Source: Alloacidobacterium dinghuense (lineage in GTDB: Bacteria > Acidobacteriota > Terriglobia > Terriglobales > Acidobacteriaceae). From it: DNA of 64,000 nt. The translations under genes and the position numbers were made by a program. Under the pieces are notes generated by a model. It searched no databases. It worked only from the letters and a program-made list of their open reading frames with translations, and was not told the DNA's origin. Of the stretch, positions 33,730-43,063 are shown in pieces. The stretch is taken from NCBI RefSeq assembly GCF_014274465.1, contig NZ_CP060394.1, positions 5,146,001-5,210,000 of the forward strand. The letters are read 5' to 3'. The stretch's first letter is position 1, and each line of letters starts with the position of its first letter.

Positions 33730-35001
33730 TTAGCGGCGCATGATTTTTTCAAGTGCATCGCAGGCTGTCTTCAGGCCGTCTTCCTTGGCCATTTCGCGCT
33801 GTACTTCGAGGGCACGCTGGGCGTAGCGCGGGTTGCTCAGAAGTCCCGTGATCATTCGGGCTGTGCGCTCAGCGGTATAGTTCTTGCGCTGGACAACTTT
33901 GGCCACACCGAGACGGCGCACACGGCGAGCATTGTCAGGCTGATCATGGCTGTAGGGCATGACGATCATCGGCTTGCCGGAACGAAGCGCCTGGGCTGTC
34001 GTTCCTACTCCCCCCTGATGCACGATGGCCGACACACGGGGAAAGAGCTTCGAGTAGGGCGCGTATTTCGCGATGCAGATGTTTTCCGAGACGGGCAAGC
34101 GCGGGATGTTGTCTGGTTCGTTGCCAACGAGGAGGACTGCGCGGAGGTTCAGCAGCCTTGCGGCCTCGGCGCTTTGCTCGTAGAAGTCGCCTGCATCGAG
34201 CACGGCGGCAGAGCCGAGGGTAAAGACCACGGGCGGCGGTCCCGCATTGAGGAATCTTTCCAGTTCCGGAGAAAGGGTGACGTTTCCGGCATCGCCGTCA
34301 TAAAAGACGAAGCCAGCGATCAGGGTGTTCTCAGGCCAGTCGGGTTGCGGCTCGCCGAGCATGCGGGAGAAGAGTGCAAGGACCAGCTGCTCGGAATGCT
34401 TGGCATCGAAGATCGGATCCTCGCCGCGGCCGAGGCCCAGTTCACGGCGCAGTTCGTAAACTGGCTCGGGCCAGCGGCGCGTGACGTAGCGAGCGAAGCG
34501 GGTTACGGCGTGGCCGATTTTTGGGACAACAATTTGTGCGCGGGCTAAGGTTGGATACGGTGGCAGGACCGGCGGGTCGTACGCTGAGAAAAATGAAAAT
34601 GGGGCCAGTACGTAGGAGGCCCACGGAATGCCGGTCTTTTCGGCGACGATGGGGCCAGCGTAGGCGAGCTCGCCGGTCATGAGCAGATCGGCTCCGCCGT
34701 CGGCCTCGACCGCGGCGAGCAGGTCGTCGTAGCTCTGGCGCAGAGCGGGAAAGAGAAATTCGCGCAGGCCGTATTCGGTTCCTGTCTTCTTGTCGTAAAT
34801 CAAGGCGACCAGGCGCTTGTCGGTCTGGTCCTGATCGGGACGAACAGGAAAAAAGTCGATACCGAGAGGCGCGATCTTCGGGCGGAACATTTCGGGCACG
34901 GCAATCGCCGGACGATGGCTGCGTCTTTTTAATTCCAGAGCCAGCGCAATAAGCGGGTTTACGTCGCCAAATGTGCCGAAGGTCGAAAGGACGATTCTCA
35001 T
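33730..35001 (-). CDS. UGT/MGT-type (GT1-like) glycosyltransferase
   Basis: The 423-residue protein begins with MRIVLSTFGTFGDVNPL (acceptor domain start, GT-B fold). It carries the C-terminal donor-binding motif HQGGVGTTAQALRSGKP then PYSHDQPDNARRV, as in macrolide/sterol/flavonoid glycosyltransferases of family GT1. The conserved His of HQGG and Asp-Gln pair of HDQ are present. The acceptor is unknown. No neighbouring biosynthetic gene on this strand clarifies it. The stop is 22 bp past the cold-shock terminator. Confidence 0.87.
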   Translation of the reverse strand: MRIVLSTFGTFGDVNPLIALALELKRRSHRPAIAVPEMFRPKIAPLGIDFFPVRPDQDQTDKRLVALIYDKKTGTEYGLREFLFPALRQSYDDLLAAVEADGGADLLMTGELAYAGPIVAEKTGIPWASYVLAPFSFFSAYDPPVLPPYPTLARAQIVVPKIGHAVTRFARYVTRRWPEPVYELRRELGLGRGEDPIFDAKHSEQLVLALFSRMLGEPQPDWPENTLIAGFVFYDGDAGNVTLSPELERFLNAGPPPVVFTLGSAAVLDAGDFYEQSAEAARLLNLRAVLLVGNEPDNIPRLPVSENICIAKYAPYSKLFPRVSAIVHQGGVGTTAQALRSGKPMIVMPYSHDQPDNARRVRRLGVAKVVQRKNYTAERTARMITGLLSNPRYAQRALEVQREMAKEDGLKTACDALEKIMRR

Positions 35002-35199
35002 GTTTCAGGCAGATATAGTGATGATCGTTTAGGTTAGTCTATTGCCGGCATGCGAGGGCTGAAGCACCCACATACCTGTAGGCGTCTCGCCCTGGCAACA
35101 AAAGTCTTGATGGCAGCGGCGGAAAGATGCCCGCGTCTGTGGGCTGCTTTCATCGTATGGATTCTTCCTCCCGTTGGTCGTCAGAATGACGTCTTCTGA

Positions 35200-36756
35200 T
35201 TAGAAGTTTGCCTCAAATGTGTGAAACCTGTGTTCAAGCTCCCACTGTTGTTGTGCTTTTTCGCTGGAGTGAACCAGAGTTGCACATTCTCCGGTTGGCG
35301 TATCGCGTCCGAGCTGCCCGCGGCACTGCGATACGGGCTGTTCGAGTTTCTCGGGGTCGGAAACTTGCCAGAGGTTGGCTCCGGGCAGGAAGCTGTGCTC
35401 GATGCCGGTGCGGACCATCTGCTTGAAGTCGCGATAGGTTAGCGGATATGTAACTGCGGCACGTACATATTCGTGCGTGAGGTCGATGCGGGAGACGCCT
35501 TCGTCATCGGTGGAAAGAGCGACGGGCACGCCGTACTTGCGATAGAGCATGAAGGGATGGCTGTCGCCCCTGGTATTGAGGATGACGTCATTGCTGGTGA
35601 GATTTATTTCGACCATCACGTGCTTTGTCGCCATCTCCTTAAGCAATTCGTACGGCTTGTCTTCATACATGACGTCGACGCCGTGGCCGATGCGCTCGGC
35701 GTGTCCCTGCTCAACGGCGGAGCGGATGTGGAAGGTGAGCCCATCGGGCGGCACCATGCCCGGTTCGAGTTCGCCTGCGTGCAACGAGATGTGCACTTTC
35801 GGATAAAGCGGGTGCAACGCATCGATCATCTGCATGTGGAGACGATAATCGGCCATGCAAACCTCGCAGTCTTCCGGCTGGACAAGGTTGATGCCGACGA
35901 CCCGCGGATCGACCGACGCCACTTCGAAGCCGAGAAGGATCTGAGCGAAGACGACTTCTTTGGGAAGGCCACGCAGCACCTGATAGATGAAGCGAACTTC
36001 CACATTGCAGGCCGGCGTTGCCTTCGGTTGACCACAGTGCTCGTGTTCCCGGCGCGTGGCTTCAATCTGGTCGAAGTAAGCGCTGACGGCGGGTATGACG
36101 TTGCGGAAACCGTGTGCCATCAACACGTCGCGATATTCCACAAAATTAGGATGGAAGCCGGTCTCGATCGCCAGGCCGGCGGCAGGTTTGAAATCGGGCG
36201 TCTCCATCAGCTCCAGATATTGCTCATTCTGCGCAGCGGCGCGGCTGGCAACCTCGTCAATCCACTCGCTGACATGGCTTTTGTTGGTTCCACCGAATTT
36301 CTCAAATGTGTCGAAGAAGTGATCGTGACCCGAGTCGCCGGTCCTGGGGACGAAGGTGCGCATGGAAAATGAATCAATCAAATCGTCGTATAGCTTCTGT
36401 TCGTGTGGAACGCTAGCGGCCGGTTCTTCGCCCGACTTGCATGCGCCATTCACTGGCCTGATAAAGGCGAGAAGCCGGGTGTCTACGCAGAGCCCGTCTT
36501 CGCCTGCCGCACGAATAAAGGACTCGGCGTAGACTGCTCCGGAGAGATGCACGTGCAGGTCGGCCCCTTTGGGCATCTGGTAAAAGAAGGCGCGCAGGGC
36601 AGCGGGACCTTCTTTTCGGGCCTCTTCGAAGGCGCGGGCTGTACGGGCCTCCTCTGTGGCCTCATGTGCCGGCGCTGTGGCTTGCGCGTAGGTGGATTGC
36701 AACGCGACGAATAAGAGGGACAACGCGAATAGCTGACGATAGCGGGCGCGAGACAT
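35200..36756 (-). CDS. Secreted adenosine deaminase-like protein
   Basis: The start is set at ATG 36756 (AGAGGA 8 bases upstream), giving 518 residues with signal peptide RQLFALSLLFVALQSTYAQA. The metal-dependent hydrolase core has DLHVHLSGAV (first zinc His pair), HISLHAGEL (His and catalytic Glu), RIGHGVDVM and STDDEGVSR (Asp metal ligand). All key residues are there. It resembles secreted ADGF-like enzymes that are longer than cytosolic Add (about 340). The probable reaction is adenosine to inosine plus ammonia outside the cytoplasm. Its start lies 26 bp from the divergent glycosidase start. Confidence 0.88.
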   Translation of the reverse strand: MSRARYRQLFALSLLFVALQSTYAQATAPAHEATEEARTARAFEEARKEGPAALRAFFYQMPKGADLHVHLSGAVYAESFIRAAGEDGLCVDTRLLAFIRPVNGACKSGEEPAASVPHEQKLYDDLIDSFSMRTFVPRTGDSGHDHFFDTFEKFGGTNKSHVSEWIDEVASRAAAQNEQYLELMETPDFKPAAGLAIETGFHPNFVEYRDVLMAHGFRNVIPAVSAYFDQIEATRREHEHCGQPKATPACNVEVRFIYQVLRGLPKEVVFAQILLGFEVASVDPRVVGINLVQPEDCEVCMADYRLHMQMIDALHPLYPKVHISLHAGELEPGMVPPDGLTFHIRSAVEQGHAERIGHGVDVMYEDKPYELLKEMATKHVMVEINLTSNDVILNTRGDSHPFMLYRKYGVPVALSTDDEGVSRIDLTHEYVRAAVTYPLTYRDFKQMVRTGIEHSFLPGANLWQVSDPEKLEQPVSQCRGQLGRDTPTGECATLVHSSEKAQQQWELEHRFHTFEANF

Positions 36757-36782
36757 TACGATAGTCCTCTTGGGTGAGAAGA

Positions 36783-39287
36783 ATGCAAAAGCAATGTGGG
36801 ACAAGTGTATGGTATCGGCTCGCTCAGGCGGTGACGATCCTGGTGATTGCGACCGCGGGGCGTACGGCTGGGGCACAGCAGTGGCTGCAATCCATTCCAC
36901 AGTTTCCGCTGGCTTCGAGTGATCTAACGATCCGGCAGCATGTAGAGCCGTTGAAGCCCTTCACGGTGGCTGGAGAGTGCGGCACTTTTGTCGGTCAGCA
37001 GGACGGCAGCTTTGAGGCGTGGGTCTTTCCGGTGAAGCTGCTCAGCCATTTCCATCTTGAGGCGGAGCTTGCGGACTACAACGTCCCCATTGATGTGACC
37101 GAACAGGCGGCGGAGATTGAAGTCGCTCCCGATCACACAACGATTACTTATTCGCATGCTGCCTTTACCGTCCGCGAGATTCTGTTTGCAACACAATGCG
37201 ACACGAATGGCGCGGGCATTATGGCGCTGTTTCAGGTCGAATCGGTGCGGCCGATTAAGCTTACCTTCTCATTCACGCCCGAGATGAAGCGCATGTGGCC
37301 CGCGCCGAATTACAACGCGCCTTCGCCGGACTGGATGAAGCTGGGCGATGGCGGTTACTACATTCTGAACACGGACGCGGAGGATTTGCGGGGAGCCATC
37401 GGCATGCCGGGAACACAGCCGGGAATTCTCGCTCCGTATCAGGAGCGGCCAAAATTCTGGCCGACGCAGATGATTCTGAGTTTTGATCCGAAGCGCGATG
37501 CAGGCCGGTATTTTCCCTTGCTGCTGGCGGTCGGGAACAACGCGGAAAGCGCGAAGCCTGCGGCGCTTGCGGCTCAGCTGGCGAGGTTGAATGAGAACGC
37601 TGCGCAGCTATATGCGAAGACGGCTGACTACTATGCGCACTTCTTCGACAAGCGGCTCGTAGCTGACACTCCGGACCAGCGTTTTAACGAGGCCATACGG
37701 TGGGCCGAGCTTGCGATCGACCAGCTGCGCGTGCGGCATGGAGATGAAGTTGGACTGGTGGCGGGGTTCTACTCTTCCGGCGATTCGAACCGGCCGGGAT
37801 TTGGCTGGTTCTTCGGACGCGACACGCTGTTTACGCTGTATGCGGTGAACGGCTACGGAGATTTCGCGCTCACACGGCTGGCTCTCGAGTTCCTGATCAA
37901 GCGTCAGCGCGACGACGGCAAGATCATGCACGAGTATTCGCAAACGGCGGAGCTGGTGGACTGGGGGAAGTTTCCCTACGAGTATGCTGCTGCGGATTCG
38001 ACGCCGCTCTTTTTGATGGCGATGGAGGACTACGTCAACGCGAGCGGCGACAAGGAGTTTCTGCAACAGCATTGGGATGCGGTTGATAAAGCATGGCAGT
38101 TTGAGCGCACGCACGATACCGATGGCGACGGAATCTACGACAATTCTCAGGGGACGGGTTGGGTGGAGAGCTGGCCCTCGGGGATGCCGCATCAGGAGAT
38201 TTATCTTGCGGCGTTGGACCAGCAGGCGAGTGGCGCTTTCGCACGCTTAGCTCGTGCGATGAACAAAGCTGATGACGCGAGTGCTGCCGAGGCGCGTGCG
38301 CAGAAGGTGGCCGCAACGATAGAGCAGGAGTATGCAGGGCCGATGTATGCGTTCAGCCATAATGTTGATGGCTCACTGGATAAGACGGCGACGATCTATC
38401 CGACGATTGCGTGGTGGGATGGGCACTGTGCGCTGAAGCAATCGAGCGAGATGTTCCAGCGCTGGGCGTCGGAGGAATTTTCGACCGACTGGGGTCTGCG
38501 CGATCTGGGTGAGCACGAAGCCTTTTATGATCCGATCAGCTACCATCAGGGTTCGGTGTGGCCGCTGTTTACCGGTTGGGCCTCGCTTGCTGAGTACCGA
38601 ACCGGGCGCTCGCTTTCGGGCTATGCTCATCTGATGCAGAATGCGGACCTGACCTGGGCACAGGATCTGGGCTCGGTGACCGAACTGCTTTCCGGGGCGT
38701 ACTTTTCGCCTTTCGGGCGCAGCACGCCGCATCAGCTCTGGTCGTCGGCGATGGTGCTGACGCCTGCGCTGCGCGGGTTGTTTGGGATCACGACCGACGC
38801 TCTCAATAACAGCATCTCTGTAGATCCGCACTTGCCGGCGGAGTGGTATCACGCTGAGTTACGGCATGTTCCGGTGGGTGGGAGCCTGATCGATATCTCG
38901 TTCAAGCGGGAGGGCGCGGTTCTTATTGTTCGGGCTGCGGGCGGTTCGGTTCAGTTGTTCGGAGCTCATGGAGGGGAGCTGCGTATTCCGTTGCCCGGAG
39001 TGGAGATTGGGATTCCGCATGAGTTGCCGTTACCCGGGTCGAGCACGGCGCAGTTGAAGGTTTTGAGCCAAAGCGTGGATGCACATTCGCTTACGCTCCA
39101 GCTTGAGGCGCAGGGAGGCAGCGCTTACGATTTGCCGTTGCGCGTGAATGGAGCGCGGTCTGCGATTCAGGTTTCGGGTGCAAAGGTAGATCAGGCGGCT
39201 GGCGGCGGGTCTGGTTTGGGGAAGTTGCATCTCACGTTCCCGGCAGGTGTGGGCTATCAGAAGCAGACCGTCCGCCTGACGTGGTGA
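36783..39287 (+). CDS. Secreted (alpha/alpha)6-barrel glycosidase, amylo-1,6-glucosidase-like
   Basis: It is 834 residues from ATG 36783 (a GTG at 36774 would add three). A signal peptide ends near RTAGAQQ. After a beta-sandwich N-terminal domain, the catalytic barrel has FGWFFGRDTLFTLYAVNGYG, the acid/base-type QRDDGKIMHEYSQ region and DGDGIYDNSQGTGWVESW, then WDGHCALKQSS and SYHQGSVWPLFTGW. The C-terminal domain is beta-rich. The pattern matches glycogen-debranching/GH63-like proteins; actual specificity (alpha-glucan, mannosyl or rhamnosyl links) is not determinable. It is divergent from the adenosine deaminase gene. Confidence 0.82.
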   Translation: MQKQCGTSVWYRLAQAVTILVIATAGRTAGAQQWLQSIPQFPLASSDLTIRQHVEPLKPFTVAGECGTFVGQQDGSFEAWVFPVKLLSHFHLEAELADYNVPIDVTEQAAEIEVAPDHTTITYSHAAFTVREILFATQCDTNGAGIMALFQVESVRPIKLTFSFTPEMKRMWPAPNYNAPSPDWMKLGDGGYYILNTDAEDLRGAIGMPGTQPGILAPYQERPKFWPTQMILSFDPKRDAGRYFPLLLAVGNNAESAKPAALAAQLARLNENAAQLYAKTADYYAHFFDKRLVADTPDQRFNEAIRWAELAIDQLRVRHGDEVGLVAGFYSSGDSNRPGFGWFFGRDTLFTLYAVNGYGDFALTRLALEFLIKRQRDDGKIMHEYSQTAELVDWGKFPYEYAAADSTPLFLMAMEDYVNASGDKEFLQQHWDAVDKAWQFERTHDTDGDGIYDNSQGTGWVESWPSGMPHQEIYLAALDQQASGAFARLARAMNKADDASAAEARAQKVAATIEQEYAGPMYAFSHNVDGSLDKTATIYPTIAWWDGHCALKQSSEMFQRWASEEFSTDWGLRDLGEHEAFYDPISYHQGSVWPLFTGWASLAEYRTGRSLSGYAHLMQNADLTWAQDLGSVTELLSGAYFSPFGRSTPHQLWSSAMVLTPALRGLFGITTDALNNSISVDPHLPAEWYHAELRHVPVGGSLIDISFKREGAVLIVRAAGGSVQLFGAHGGELRIPLPGVEIGIPHELPLPGSSTAQLKVLSQSVDAHSLTLQLEAQGGSAYDLPLRVNGARSAIQVSGAKVDQAAGGGSGLGKLHLTFPAGVGYQKQTVRLTW

Positions 39288-39292
39288 GTGTT

Positions 39293-39301
39293 TGCTATAC
39301 T
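39293..39301 (+). promoter_or_regulatory. Candidate extended -10 promoter of the tRNA-Phe gene
   Basis: TGCTATACT is an extended -10 box that would start transcription about 100 bp before the tRNA. There is no good -35 match. It lies directly after the glycosidase stop codon. Confidence 0.35.
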
Positions 39302-39408
39302 AGTTGAGGTTGTTTGATGTCAGGTTGCTGCCTGCAAAGCCGCTCAGGCTTTGGCCTTCCTCCTTCTCAGACATCCCCATGCGCCTCAGGCGTCCTTGGA
39401 ACTCCCAA

Positions 39409-39483
39409 GGCCAGATAGCTCAGTGGTAGAGCGCGGCCCTGAAAAGGCCGGCGTCGGCGGTTCGATCCCGTCTCTGGCCACCA
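39409..39483 (+). tRNA. tRNA-Phe (GAA)
   Basis: The acceptor stem is GGCCAGA paired with TCTGGCC. The D arm is GCTC-AGTGGTA-GAGC and the anticodon stem CGGCC/GGCCG with loop CTGAAAA gives anticodon GAA. The T arm GGCGG-TTCGATC-CCGTC (one G-T pair) has the invariant TTC. Discriminator A and CCA are encoded. All stems close. tRNA genes are common integration sites, and an accessory-looking region starts right after this one. Confidence 0.96.
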
Positions 39484-40005
39484 TTTAGAATCAATGACTT
39501 ACCGAGAAACACCTCCCTAATTCTCCGAGACAGTTTTCATGCGTTCCTTGTAAGTGATTGAAAACAATCAATGAACAATGTTCCCATATTGTTCCCGTAG
39601 CACAAAACTTACCTTCAAATACTTCGGGGAGAACTGAGTCAATCCGTCGTGTTGTTTGTTATGCGGGTTACAGGAGGTGATTGAGGTCGCTCGACGGGCG
39701 CGTTGGCGATTATCGTGGCCCAGCCAATGATTGGCCAACTTCCAATGGCCTACAATCCTGGAACTTGACGGTGGAGATCGTAGTACCGAAGGTACAGGAT
39801 GAGCGTTCTAAGGAGATCCTGTGCGAATTTGCGAAGCCCAGTCGGTCGTTAGATTGGGCCACCGGCTGGTTGCTCAACGCACCACAAAATAACTCACGAG
39901 TCCATCTGGCGCCGCCAGGGTTGTTGACCGCGACTACACCTACCGCCAAGCCGACTTCAACGAAGCCTACGCCGGCGGCAGGCGTCTTTGCGTGTCAAGC
40001 ACGGT
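39484..40005. other. Gene-free remnant region beside tRNA-Phe
   Basis: No intact gene is visible in about 520 bp. Close to the tRNA is the duplicated motif GTTCCC (TGTTCCCATATTGTTCCCG near 39580-39598). At the far end, plus-strand codons 39926-40012 read DYTYRQADFNEAYAGGRRLC and then stop, which looks like the end of a lost secreted or outer-membrane protein. A frame at 39681-40022 has no support. The content fits a decayed integration site. Confidence 0.4.
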
Positions 40006-40632
40006 TCAGTAGCCGATGGTGAACCGCTCGCGGCGATGTGCCGGCTTCTCTAGTTCATCCACGGTCGCGATCGCATAGTCTTCCATGGAGATGTGGCTTT
40101 TGCCTGAAGCGTCGGCGATCAGGTCGTCCTTGCCGAGGCGAAACTTGCCGGTGCGCTCGCCAGGCTCGAAGAAGGCCGCAGGTGAGAAATAGGTCCAGTC
40201 TACGTCGCTGCGCCGGAGATCTTCGAGCACTTTGTTATGAGCCGTGGCAATCGGAATCCCCCACTCAGGGACGTAGCCGGCCGCCAGGACTGTAACGCCG
40301 GGTTTGATGAACAAGCTGGCGGCTCCGCCGACGACGAGGAGGCGCTGCTTGTTCTGCTTTGCTGCATTGGTGATGTGCCGGGTGACGGTAATAACTTGCT
40401 CCGTGTTATCAGCGGGCGCGCCATATGCGCTTACGACTGCATCGGCGCCCTCCAAAGCGCCGGCGATCTGTTTCGCGTCGCTAAGGTCGCTCGTAACGAC
40501 GCTCAGGTTCTTGTGGTTCTGGACCTTCGAGGGGTTGCGAACCACTGCTGTCACATGGTGACCACGCTGCAAGAGCTCCGTTGTTACTCTTTGACCCGTT
40601 TTTCCCGTTGCTCCAATAACCGCTATCTTCAT
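40006..40632 (-). CDS. NmrA-like NAD(P)-binding protein
   Basis: ATG at 40632 follows AAAGGAG at 6 bases and opens directly into the Rossmann motif KIAVIGATGKTGQRVTTELL; an upstream extension has no support. The 208-residue protein is an atypical short-chain dehydrogenase of the NmrA/SDR_a5 kind (VTAVVRNPSKV, VVSAYGAPADN, VDWTYFSPAAFFEPGERTG). No Y-x3-K catalytic pair is clear, so it may be a redox sensor or a reductase. It is divergent from the LLM oxidoreductase, about 290 bp away. Confidence 0.85.
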   Translation of the reverse strand: MKIAVIGATGKTGQRVTTELLQRGHHVTAVVRNPSKVQNHKNLSVVTSDLSDAKQIAGALEGADAVVSAYGAPADNTEQVITVTRHITNAAKQNKQRLLVVGGAASLFIKPGVTVLAAGYVPEWGIPIATAHNKVLEDLRRSDVDWTYFSPAAFFEPGERTGKFRLGKDDLIADASGKSHISMEDYAIATVDELEKPAHRRERFTIGY

Positions 40633-40921
40633 GCCATCTCCTTTGCTGGTTTGTGATCTCTCACATCCGGTGAAGTAGATGTCGGAGCGTAAGGGTGGAC
40701 TCACCGTGAAGCTTCATCGGGTCAGATTCACGCACTATTCTGTAAGGCTTGGCAATTTCCTGGAAACTCGTACGAAACATGGTCGGGAAATGATCTTCTA
40801 GTTGCGTTCGCTCTCATCCCTGGCAAGGATTCCGGCATTTAAGCAATTAAAGCATCCCGTAGCGATTATAGGAATCTGTTGCAACAGGCATTTTCGTTCC
40901 ACAGGAGCCCAGAAGATTGAA

Positions 40922-41974
40922 ATGGAGATCGGAATCGATAGCTTCGTTGCGGCAGTACCGGACGCGTTGACCGGAGCGAGCCTGAGCCCCCAGGATCGCC
41001 TCGCTCACCTTCTTGACGAAATAAAGCTTGCCGACGAGGTTGGTCTGAATGTATTCGGGATCGGAGAGCACCATCGAGCCGAATTCCTTGATTCGGCGCC
41101 GGAGACTCTCCTGGCAGCCGCAGCCGCTGTGACCCGGCGAATTCGCCTGACGAGCGCGGTAACCGTTCTCAGCGCTCACGATCCGGTCCGGGTATTTCAA
41201 CAGTTTGCTACGATCGATCTCATTTCTCGCGGACGAGTGGAGATGGTCGTGGGGAGAGGTTCCTTCTCCGAAGCGTTTCCGCTCTTTGGTCTTGCATTCA
41301 AAGACTACGACGCCCTGTTTGCGGAGAAGCTGGATTTGCTACTCAAGCTGCGCGAGAACTCCCAGGTACATTGGGCGGGCCGTTTTCGTCCCCAACTAGA
41401 TGGCCAGCCTGTGTATCCACGCCCGTTACAGGAAAAGCTTCCCATTTGGCTCGGTGCCGGTGGGACACCAGAATCATTTGTGAGGGCAGGGCAGCTCGGA
41501 CTGCCCCTGATGGTAGCCATCATTGGTGGACAACCACACAGATTCCGACCGCTCATCGATCTCTATCGCCAGGCGGGAGAAGAAGCAGGGCACCAATCTG
41601 AGAGTCTGCGCGTAGGTATCCACGCCCTCGGTTACGTTGCAGACACAGACCAGCAGGCCGCTGACGAGTTCTTCCCGGGTTATGCTCGGTCCTTTACTGA
41701 AATAGGTAAGGAACGAGGTTGGGCGCCGGTGACTCGTTCCCACTACGAAGCAGTCCGTGGTGCCAACGGAGCTATGCTGGTGAGTGAGCCGGAACGAGTT
41801 GTCGAGAAAGTTCTTGCCTTTGATGAAGCTCTCGGAGGCATATCGCGGTTAACGTTTCAGATGAGCATTGCGTCTCTGCCGCATGCCAACAGAATGCGAG
41901 CCATCGAGCTTCTTGGCACAAAGGTCGCACCCATCGCGCGGGCGATAATCCAGAGAGAATCATTGGTGAGTTGA
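40922..41974 (+). CDS. LLM class flavin-dependent oxidoreductase
   Basis: From ATG 40922 the product is 350 residues, opening MEIGIDSFVAAVPD. Family marks are VGLNVFGIGEHHRAEFLDSA (EHH motif), RIRLTSAVTVLSAHDPVRVF, RVEMVVGRGSFSEAFPLFG, and PIWLGAGGTPESFVRAGQLG. It resembles luciferase-like FMN monooxygenases of the nitrilotriacetate/alkanal type with a TIM barrel. The substrate is unknown. The AraC-type regulator starts 1 bp after its stop, so the two are one unit. Confidence 0.88.
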   Translation: MEIGIDSFVAAVPDALTGASLSPQDRLAHLLDEIKLADEVGLNVFGIGEHHRAEFLDSAPETLLAAAAAVTRRIRLTSAVTVLSAHDPVRVFQQFATIDLISRGRVEMVVGRGSFSEAFPLFGLAFKDYDALFAEKLDLLLKLRENSQVHWAGRFRPQLDGQPVYPRPLQEKLPIWLGAGGTPESFVRAGQLGLPLMVAIIGGQPHRFRPLIDLYRQAGEEAGHQSESLRVGIHALGYVADTDQQAADEFFPGYARSFTEIGKERGWAPVTRSHYEAVRGANGAMLVSEPERVVEKVLAFDEALGGISRLTFQMSIASLPHANRMRAIELLGTKVAPIARAIIQRESLVS

Positions 41975-41975
41975 G

Positions 41976-42854
41976 ATGAATCTGAATGCAAGTCCGGCGC
42001 TTTCCGCGTTGTGTACGGGCGAGTTTTCTATCATCCGGTCAAGCTCTGACTTTGCCTGGAGCGGTTTTCTCCTGGAGCGGCAATTGGCTGGCGTCAACAT
42101 GCGCATCAACGACCAAGCCCATCAAAATATTCTGGCGTTGGTCGGTTCTCCGCTTATGCGTGGCGAGCACGAGACCAAATCGGGTACCGTTTTTGTACGC
42201 AAGACCGCCGGACAGGTTACGGTGATTCCCAAGGGGCCGGTCCCCACGATGCATCTGGTATCGCCTGCAGAGTTAGTGTACTGCTCATTCGACGGGAACT
42301 TTATCGACGAAATCGCAGAGGATATAAGGGGTCTTGATCCCGAACGCCTGGTATTTCGCTCCGGGCTCAAGGACAAAGCGCTTCATCAGTTGATGCAATT
42401 GCTCGTTGCAGAGTTCGATGCTGGCAATCCGACTGGAAGACTTTTCGCAGAGTCTCTTGCCCAAGCACTTGCGTCGCGATTCCTACATCTTGGGACCGCA
42501 GTGCCGATCGAGGTTCCCACCAAGATATCGGCTCTTCCCGGGAATCGACTTGCTCGGGTGAAAGATTTCGTGGAATCCTCGCTCGACCAAGACATTACTC
42601 TCGAGATTCTCGCTCGAGAGGCGGGTTATAGCAGGGCACACTTCCTGCGTATGTTCCGCGAATCAACGGGCACGACACCACATCAATACGTAATGCAGCG
42701 CCGCGTCGCGCATGCGGAAAAGCTGCTCACTGCCAGTCCTCTTGGTGTTGCAGAGATAGCTGCTGCCAGTGGCTTCTCGAGCCAGGCTCATCTCACACTG
42801 GCATTCAAGAAACAGACAGGCATTACGCCTGCTGAATACCGCCGAATCAAGTGA
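41976..42854 (+). CDS. AraC-family transcriptional regulator
   Basis: The 292-residue protein has an N-terminal cupin-like sensing part and a C-terminal double helix-turn-helix. HTH1 is ITLEILAREAGYSRAHFLRM and the second includes LGVAEIAAASGFSSQAHLTL with FKKQTGITPAEYRR, the classic AraC signature. It probably controls the LLM oxidoreductase and/or the divergent NmrA-like gene, with which it forms a local cluster. The inducer is unknown. A small palindrome (ACGATC-GAA-GATCGT, 42891-42905) lies downstream. Confidence 0.92.
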   Translation: MNLNASPALSALCTGEFSIIRSSSDFAWSGFLLERQLAGVNMRINDQAHQNILALVGSPLMRGEHETKSGTVFVRKTAGQVTVIPKGPVPTMHLVSPAELVYCSFDGNFIDEIAEDIRGLDPERLVFRSGLKDKALHQLMQLLVAEFDAGNPTGRLFAESLAQALASRFLHLGTAVPIEVPTKISALPGNRLARVKDFVESSLDQDITLEILAREAGYSRAHFLRMFRESTGTTPHQYVMQRRVAHAEKLLTASPLGVAEIAAASGFSSQAHLTLAFKKQTGITPAEYRRIK

Positions 42855-43063
42855 AACAAAGTTTCCAAGGCAAGATAATCCTGCGGTATTACGATCGAAG
42901 ATCGTGCATTTGACGCGGGCCAATCTTCGACCGATGCTTCGCAGCAGCAATAATCTATAAAACATTTGGAACGAAGGTGTAAGACGCCGCAGAAGATTGT
43001 GCTTATCGTGAAGTCATAGGTTTCCAGAAGATTCGAAGACCTATGCTTTAGGAGAAAGCTCGA

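Noticed and set aside
35473-36372. 299-codon plus-strand frame opposite the adenosine deaminase gene
   Set aside because: The minus strand has all deaminase zinc and catalytic motifs; the plus product is unrecognisable.
39434-39454. Reading the tRNA anticodon as TGA (Ser)
   Set aside because: With the 5-bp stem CGGCC/GGCCG the 7-base loop is CTGAAAA, which places GAA at positions 34-36, so tRNA-Phe.
42891-42905. ACGATC-GAA-GATCGT palindrome after the AraC gene
   Set aside because: Only a 6-bp stem without a T-run; too weak to call a terminator or operator.
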